From NCBI GenBank assembly GCA_001549895.1, contig AP014719.1, positions 1,922,001-1,986,000 on the forward strand: a DNA stretch of 64,000 bases. Direction: 5' to 3'. Positions 58,733 through 64,000 of this stretch are shown in pieces. The first letter of the stretch is position 1. Each line of letters opens with the position of its first letter. The position numbers were made by a program, and so were the translations under genes. Below the pieces are notes generated by a model. That model had not been told where the DNA came from, did not search any database, and saw nothing but the letters and a program-made list of their open reading frames with translations. The stretch comes from Arthrobacter sp. Hiyo8. Lineage in GTDB: Bacteria; Actinomycetota; Actinomycetes; Actinomycetales; Micrococcaceae.

Positions 58733-59068
58733 TCACTGACGTCTAAATACAATGAAATTACCGGTGTCGTAGTCACCAATTGGATACTCGATCGTCCGAT
58801 CGGCTCCGGATCCGTTTACGTAGAATTTGGACCCCAACAAGCGGTCAACGATATCGGCGACGACGAAGTTCTGCTTGCTGATTACATCTCGTTTGCTAGT
58901 CCAAGTTCCTGAGATTTCGTCAACTCTGTTCCAATCTGCGGGCCCGCCGTACTTAGGGCTAAGCAGCGAATAGAAGACACGGTCGGGAAGCATCTGTCCA
59001 TCGGAAAGTTTCACCATTAGCCAGATTCCTCCCGTCTGGATACCGGCGCCTCCGCCGGAACTGGCCAT
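58733..59068 (-). CDS. Hypothetical protein, 111 residues
   Basis: MASSGGGAGIQTGGIWLMVK and LLSPKYGGPADWNRVDEISG then RLLGSKFYVNGSGADR. Lower GC than its neighbours, soluble, no recognised domain. Codon use unlike the cat genes hints at transfer. It lies in the relic zone with two other small minus-strand genes. Confidence 0.5.
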   Translation of the reverse strand: MASSGGGAGIQTGGIWLMVKLSDGQMLPDRVFYSLLSPKYGGPADWNRVDEISGTWTSKRDVISKQNFVVADIVDRLLGSKFYVNGSGADRTIEYPIGDYDTGNFIVFRRQ

Positions 59069-59161
59069 TCTGCAACAGAATTTTGAGAAAATCTTGAATT
59101 TGCTTAATTAAACCATCCAATGCAGAACCAAGCGTGATGTCGTTACGTGCCGCTCAGTGAG

Positions 59162-59548
59162 TCAGTGCTTCTGAGTCGGGCTGATTCCTCGCCACCATTC
59201 GACGTCTCGGGACGCACTCTCAAGGCTGTCAATAATAGCTAACGAGTGGCGAACGAACCGGTCCGGAAGCCTTACACCATGTTCGACGACGTAATGAGCC
59301 AACCCATCCGGCCACACGAAATGGCCGTCGCTCAATTCCAGATTGCCGTTCTCTTTCCCACAGAACCGACAGCGCGAGAACCCCATGAAGCTCCGCGCGA
59401 CAAACCCCATCCGCAAGTTGGATACGACAAGATCACGCTCATCGATGTCCCAACTTGCGTCCACGAATTCCTCTGGAGAAGGCCATGACGGGTCTGCCTC
59501 AGGACCGTCCCAGTAGCCAATCAGAATCAGCTTCCTGGACTGAACCAT
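59162..59548 (-). CDS. Conserved hypothetical protein with CxxC zinc-like motif
   Basis: 128 residues from ATG 59548 (MVQSRKLILIGYWDGPEADP). GFSRCRFCGKENGNLELSDG and FVWPDGLAHYVVEHGVRLPD are conserved blocks of a small family I have seen in actinobacteria and proteobacteria. The CxxC is the only possible metal site. An immunity-like role is possible but not supported by a toxin partner here. Confidence 0.65.
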   Translation of the reverse strand: MVQSRKLILIGYWDGPEADPSWPSPEEFVDASWDIDERDLVVSNLRMGFVARSFMGFSRCRFCGKENGNLELSDGHFVWPDGLAHYVVEHGVRLPDRFVRHSLAIIDSLESASRDVEWWRGISPTQKH

Positions 59549-59614
59549 CGCCACTCCCTGCAACTGAAGATCTACAAAAACAGATAATCACCAGCCGCGC
59601 TGCAATCAGGTGCC

Positions 59615-59791
59615 CTAGCTCCCCCGCGCAGGACGACGCCGGTACCAAGCAACAAAGCCCCACAGCGCGACGATCAAACATACGGCAGCGACAATCCCCC
59701 GCCACCAAATAAAAGGTTGCCAAAGCCCGAATATCAGGGCCCAAACAAGGAGAACGCCACTCACGTCGAGTCGTGGGGCTCGGATTTTCAC
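59615..59791 (-). CDS. Small two-helix membrane protein, 58 residues
   Basis: VKIRAPRLDVSGVLLVWALI and WWRGIVAAVCLIVALWGFVA are two transmembrane helices. GTG 59791 follows a strong AAGGAGA site. It ends with basic residues (YRRRPARGS). No family is recognised. Confidence 0.6.
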   Translation of the reverse strand: MKIRAPRLDVSGVLLVWALIFGLWQPFIWWRGIVAAVCLIVALWGFVAWYRRRPARGS

Positions 59792-59976
59792 GGAGGCTCT
59801 CCTTCTTCCATCTGTCTCTGTCCAGGAGCGCAAGCGCCAAAGACCAAGAATACTTTCCCAACAGCCCGACGTCGGACGCGGACCCCCCGCCCCGTCGCCG
59901 AACGCCGCGGGACAAGCGCCTCGCTTCCCGCGCAAATCCCAGTGACACCACCGCCACGGGCGACCATACTGGGAGC

Positions 59977-61132
59977 ATGAGCGTCAACACCCGCCGCACA
60001 GCGGAAGGCGCCGCTGTTGCCACCCCGGCCCTACCGCCCCCGCTGTTCCGACAGAACCAACCGCACCGGCCGCTCCGGCCGCTCCGACAACCGGTCCATC
60101 ACCCGCGAGGAACTGCAACTCGCTTCGCGCAACCACGCCATGCCGCTGGAAATGCTCCGATGGCCCGTCACACCGCTGGGCATGCATTATCTCTTGGTCC
60201 ATTTTGACGTTCCCCAGATCGATCCCGTCTCGTGGCGGCTGAATATCGGCGGGCTCGTGGACCATCCGCACGAGTACACGCTGCCTGACCTCCAGCACCG
60301 CGAGCGCCGCACCCAAGCCGTCACGATGGAGTGCGCCGGCAACGGCCGCTCGCGGCTGGAACCGCGGCCTGTGAGCCAGCCCTGGGACCAGGGTGGGGTG
60401 GGCACCGCCGAGTGGACCGGCACCCCGCTTGCTCCGTTGCTGCTCGACGCCGGCGTGTCACCCGACGCCGTCGAACTCGTCTTCACGGGCGCGGACCGTG
60501 GGATCCAGGGCGGCGTAGAGCACCAGTACGCGCGCAGCCTGACGCTCGCGGAAGCAATGTCCGACGACGTCCTGCTCGCCTATGAGGTCAACGGCCAAGC
60601 CCTGCCACCTCAACATGGCTACCCGTCCGGCTCCTCGTCCCGGGCTGGTACGGAATGACGAGCGTCAAATGGCTGCAATCCATCGAGGCAATTGACCACA
60701 GCTTCGACGGTTACCAACAGCTCGACTCCTACCGTTACACCCAAGACGCAGACGATCCCGGCGAGCCCGTCCAACGGATCAAAGTCCGTTCCCTCATGGC
60801 TCCCCCGGCGTTCCAGATTTCTTCACACGGCAACGCGCGGTGAACGCGGACCGGTTCAGCTGAGCGGCCGGGCCTGGTCCGGGCAAGGAACCGTGGAGAG
60901 CGTGGAAGTCTGCGTGGACGGGGTCTGGGAGCAGGCCCAACTTCAAGCTCCCACCGGTCGGCATGCGTGGCGCGGATGGACATTCACGTGGATCGCAACG
61001 CCCGGTTCCCACGATTTGGCATGCCGTGCGACGGATTCCACAGGGCAGACCCAGCCGGAAACGCCGGAGTGGAACTATCAAGGCATGGGAAACAACGACA
61101 TCCAGCGGCTGGCTGTGACCGTCCGGGAGTAA
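59977..61132 (+). CDS. Sulfite-oxidase-family molybdopterin oxidoreductase, frameshifted
   Basis: About 385 residues. HAMPLEMLRWPVTPLGMHYL and LNIGGLVDHPHEYTLPDL lead to QAVTMECAGNGRSRLEPRP with the molybdenum-ligand Cys, then DRGIQGGVEHQYARSLTLAE. Breaks lie near 60045, 60625 and 60820. The C-terminal dimerisation domain includes VQLSGRAWSGQGTVESVEVC and PEWNYQGMGNNDIQRLAV. No signal peptide, so cytosolic. It needs the molybdenum cofactor that moaA helps make. Confidence 0.87.
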
Positions 61133-61225
61133 CTCGCCCGCCGGCACGCCGAAGCCGGGCCGTTGACCGTGTGCAACGGCATGAGTACTGTGAGTCCACT
61201 ATCCATCCGCGCCCTGGAGGCAGCA

Positions 61226-61798
61226 ATGGGCGGCACTTCCAAGAGCAACGCCGACTACGAGTTCCTCACTGTCTGGCGCGTCGCGGGGACCCCGCGTGAG
61301 GTCATGGATATTTTAGGGGACGCGGGGACACTGCCCCGCTGGTGGCCTTCGGTGTACTTGAGGGTTGTTCCGCTGGACCCGGGAAACGCCGACGGTACGG
61401 GAAAGGCCTTCTCGCTGCACTCCAAAGGTTGGCTGCCGTACACGCTGCGCTGGAGGTTCACGGTCACCGAACCCATCACAGAGCAAGGTTTCGCGATCGC
61501 GGCGAGCGGCGACCTGCGCGGTACCGGGCGCTGGACTTTCGAACAGGACGGCCCGGAAACCGTGATCACCTATGACTGGCGGGTCAGCACATCGAAACCC
61601 CTGCTCCGGCGGCTAAGCTGGCTGCTCAAACCCGCTTTTGCCGCGAATCACCACTGGGCGATGGCACGCGGCCAAGAAAGCCTCGCCCTTGAATTACGAC
61701 GACGGCGTCCCGGCACGGACCTCTCCAAGGTCCCCCGTCCCGCGCCACCCACATTTGCAAGCCGATACCGCTGGCCAAGGAGTACGACGCATGCCTGA
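61226..61798 (+). CDS. SRPBCC-family protein
   Basis: 190 residues. I prefer ATG 61226 because GGAGG precedes it. YEFLTVWRVAGTPREVMDIL, RWWPSVYLRVVPLDPGNADG and WRFTVTEPITEQGFAIAASG form the START-like fold; ITYDWRVSTSKPLLRRLSWL completes it. It would bind a hydrophobic ligand; no function known. It overlaps the next gene's ATG by 8 bp. Confidence 0.8.
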   Translation: MGGTSKSNADYEFLTVWRVAGTPREVMDILGDAGTLPRWWPSVYLRVVPLDPGNADGTGKAFSLHSKGWLPYTLRWRFTVTEPITEQGFAIAASGDLRGTGRWTFEQDGPETVITYDWRVSTSKPLLRRLSWLLKPAFAANHHWAMARGQESLALELRRRRPGTDLSKVPRPAPPTFASRYRWPRSTTHA

Positions 61799-62185
61799 CG
61801 ATAACAAAGGCGAAGTCCGCTGGTTGCCGGAGCCCGAGGACCAGGACTACCCAAGCGCCGCAGACTACCTTTCCCTGCTGGAATCCGACCACGTGGTGGC
61901 ATCGGTTGTCGCCGCCCTCAAGGACGCGCCCATCCAGCACCGCAAAGCCAAGGACATCCTCCGGGCCGCCCGCTTGGCGTTGCTCCCGGAAGAGAACGCC
62001 CACGTGGCCTCGGACCTGAAGAAGATCAAGGAGGGCAAGAAGCTCTCGCCCATCCTGATGGTCCGGGAGACCTGGCCACGGGCATGCCCGCTCAGGTGGC
62101 CGATGGCTATCACCGGGTGTGCGCGAGCTACTACACCGACGAGAACACGGACATTCCCCTGAAACTGGCTGATGCGCCCCGGTAA
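61791..62185 (+). CDS. Conserved hypothetical protein (ParB-like fold), frameshifted
   Basis: About 131 residues. MPDDNKGEVRWLPEPEDQDY then KAKDILRAARLALLPEENAH and KLSPILMVR. Near 62075 the frame changes to restore MPAQVADGYHRVCASYYTDE, which has the ADGYHR block, and the end LKLADAPR at 62185. Family proteins are small and uncharacterised. Confidence 0.72.
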
Positions 62186-62224
62186 CCACCGCAGACCAAC
62201 CGCCAGGCCCGGAGAAGGAGGAAG

Positions 62225-63459
62225 GTGTCGTTCTTTCAGCTTTCGCTGATCGCCGCAGTCGCGCTCCTCGGTCCGCTCTTGGCGCTACCCCGGAAATGGC
62301 ACCTTCCCGTTGTTTTGGGGCAGTTGCTGGCAGGCATCGTCATCGGACGCACGGGACTGGGACTGGTGGACTCCTCGGATCCCACCTTCACGTTCGTGGC
62401 CGACGTCGGGTTCGCCCTCATCATGTTCGTCGCCGGGACGCACGTCCCCGTGCGGGACAAGGCCATCCGTCCCGCCCTGGGTAGCGGCGCCTTGCGCGCC
62501 GGCGTCGCCGCGGTGCTGGCCGCCGTCGTCGGAGTCGTCATCGCTTTAGCCTTCGGCACCGGACATGCTCCCCTCTACATCGTTTTGCTCGCATCCTCCT
62601 CAGCAGCGTTGGTCTTGCCGATCGTCGACTCGCTTCGGCTGACAGGGCCGAAGGTCCTGACGACGACGGCGCAAGTGGCGATCGCTGATATCGCTTGCAT
62701 TGTGGCGCTTCCGTTAGCCGTTGACCCGCCGAACGCCGGCCGGGCAGCGGTCGGGGCAGCCGTCGTCGCGGCTTGCGCGTTGGTCTTGTTCTTCGTGCTT
62801 CGTTGGCTGGAGAACAGCGGCAACCGCGGACGGTTACACGACATATCCGAAGACCGGAAGTTCGCCTTGGAACTGCGGATCCAGCTGGCCTTGCTGTTCG
62901 CGCTTTCAGGGCTCGCGGTCCTCGGCCACGTCTCCATCATGCTGGCCGGGTTCTCCTTCGGCCTGGTGGTCTCCGCGGTGGGCGAACCCCGTCGCCTGGC
63001 GCACCAGCTCTTCGCCGTGAGCGACGGTTTCCTGGGGCCGGTCTTCTTCGTCTGGCTGGGTGCATCGCTCGACCTAAGGACCCTCGCGGGCAGCCCAAGC
63101 ATGATCCTCCTCGGGATCTGCCTTGGCTTTGGAACACTGCTGGTGCACGGAAGCATCCGGCCCTCGGCCAGCCCCTGCCGCTCGCAGTACTGGCCTCGTC
63201 CCAATTGGGAGTGCCGGTTGCAGCCGCCACCATCGGCTCCCAATTGCACTTGCTGGAACCGGGAGAAGCCGCCGCTATGATCCTCGGGGCCCTCATCAGC
63301 ATTGGGGCAAGCACCATCGCGGGTTCGCGGGCGGCACGCAAATATTCGGAAGCCGCTCCGGAATCCGCGGGTGAGGGGCCAAAGAGCGGGGGCCGGCCGG
63401 CAAAGGACAATCCGGCAAAGGCCCGGCAGGCAAGCCCTCCGAAGGTGGTCCGGCGATAA
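62225..63459 (+). CDS. CPA2-family cation/proton antiporter, frameshifted
   Basis: About 411 residues. Hydrophobic helices begin at once; LGQLLAGIVIGRTGLGLVDS and VGFALIMFVAGTHVPVRDKA are KefB/NapA-like, and AQVAIADIACIVALPLAV carries the ion-binding Asp. A shift near 63165 links to SQLGVPVAAATIGSQLHLL. GTG 62225 follows AAGGAGGAA. The C-terminal tail is hydrophilic and lacks a TrkA domain. Confidence 0.86.
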
Positions 63460-63606
63460 CTGCCTGATTCCCATACCCGCAGCATGACCCCGTCACACGA
63501 CCCATCCGACAGCGGCACGGCCACGAACCACCGGTAGAATTGCGGGGTTGACCAGACCGAGCTGGACTGTCGACCACCCGCTTGAACGCCACCGAGGGAG
63601 GAACCC

Positions 63607-64000
63607 GTGCGCGCATCGCATGCCCGGACGCCCTTCCATGCCATGCGTTCGGTGGCCCTGGCGGTCGCCATTGTTGTCCTCGCGGCAGGTGCCCATGTCC
63701 TCTCCGGGGTGCGCTTCCCGTCGCTCCGGTCCTGTTGGCCGTCCTTGCATTGACCGGGCTCGTCACCACTCTTGCCACCCGGTTCAAGCTCGGATTCCCG
63801 GTCATTGCCGCGCTTCTGGGAGCCGGCCAGCTTCTCCTGCACGAGGCCTTCACGGCATTCGGTCCGCTCACTGTTCCGGCTCCGGGCTCACCAGCACACC
63901 ACTTGGCGGCTGAACACCTCTCCCCGCCGCTGGGCACTGAAACAGTCCATTTTCACGAGGTCGACACTCCCCTCAGCTGGTTGATGCTGACGGGGCACGC
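63607..64000 (+). CDS. Hypothetical membrane protein (3' end beyond the window), frameshifted
   Basis: Starts at GTG 63607 after GAGGGAGGAAC. SVALAVAIVVLAAGAHVLSG is the first helix; after a shift near 63720, PVLLAVLALTGLVTTLATRF and PVIAALLGAGQLLLHEAFTA follow, then a His-rich loop (HHLAAEH, VHFHEVD). The His-rich loop hints at a metal-related role, unproven. It runs past the window end. Confidence 0.6.

Overview
The window is 64 kb of high-GC chromosomal DNA from an actinobacterium, most likely Arthrobacter sensu lato (Micrococcaceae). This rests on base composition, GTG starts and the look of the proteins; no rRNA is present to confirm it. It reads as a soil heterotroph with many small catabolic modules. 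The main technical feature is that many conserved genes are broken by single-base shifts. Wherever I could reconstruct the expected codons, one base is missing from a short homopolymer (G, C or A run). The breaks fall in every module, including near-universal genes such as upp, tadA and moaA, so I read most of them as sequencing deletions. Such genes are listed as CDS over their full reconstructed span; the type 'pseudogene' is kept for real truncations.

Layout. 1-5.2 kb: GT2/GtrA glycosyltransferase end and two tandem GT39-type membrane glycosyltransferases. 5.3-13.2 kb: amino-sugar catabolic operon (SSS symporter, AGE-family isomerase, NagB-like, SIS, NagA-like, ceramidase-like amidase, LacI regulator) behind a perfect LacI-type palindrome. 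13.1-21.4 kb: mixed genes (HAD, VOC, DHA2 efflux pump with divergent TetR and twin operators, upp, tadA, acyP, AlkZ-like protein, PTPS/dehydrogenase pair, tRNA-Ser). 21.5-27.3 kb: DUF998 protein, DHFR-like reductase, acyltransferase, secreted GH32 fructanase. 27.4-31.2 kb: nitrilase, GntR, MHS transporter and DUF2848 module with a shared operator. 31.3-40.2 kb: moaA plus a form II CO-dehydrogenase-like operon (coxD, coxE, xdhC-like, S, L, M, G). 40.4-50 kb: accessory zone with an IS110 element, a toxin-antitoxin relic and a three-recombinase (RIT-like) element inside a DUF1016 gene. 50.3-57.6 kb: TIM-barrel/VOC/MFS genes and a catechol ortho-cleavage operon (catR, catB, catC, catA and a flavin reductase). 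57.6-64 kb: gene relics, small hypotheticals, a sulfite-oxidase-family molybdoenzyme, a SRPBCC protein, a CPA2 antiporter and a truncated membrane protein.

How they fit together. MoaA supplies molybdenum cofactor biosynthesis that the CoxL enzyme, and the molybdoenzyme at 60-61 kb, would need. The LacI, GntR, TetR, LysR and toxin-antitoxin modules each have a visible candidate operator near their target. The most promising undescribed system is the nitrilase/GntR/MHS/DUF2848 module. The amino-sugar operon with a ceramidase-like hydrolase is the second.
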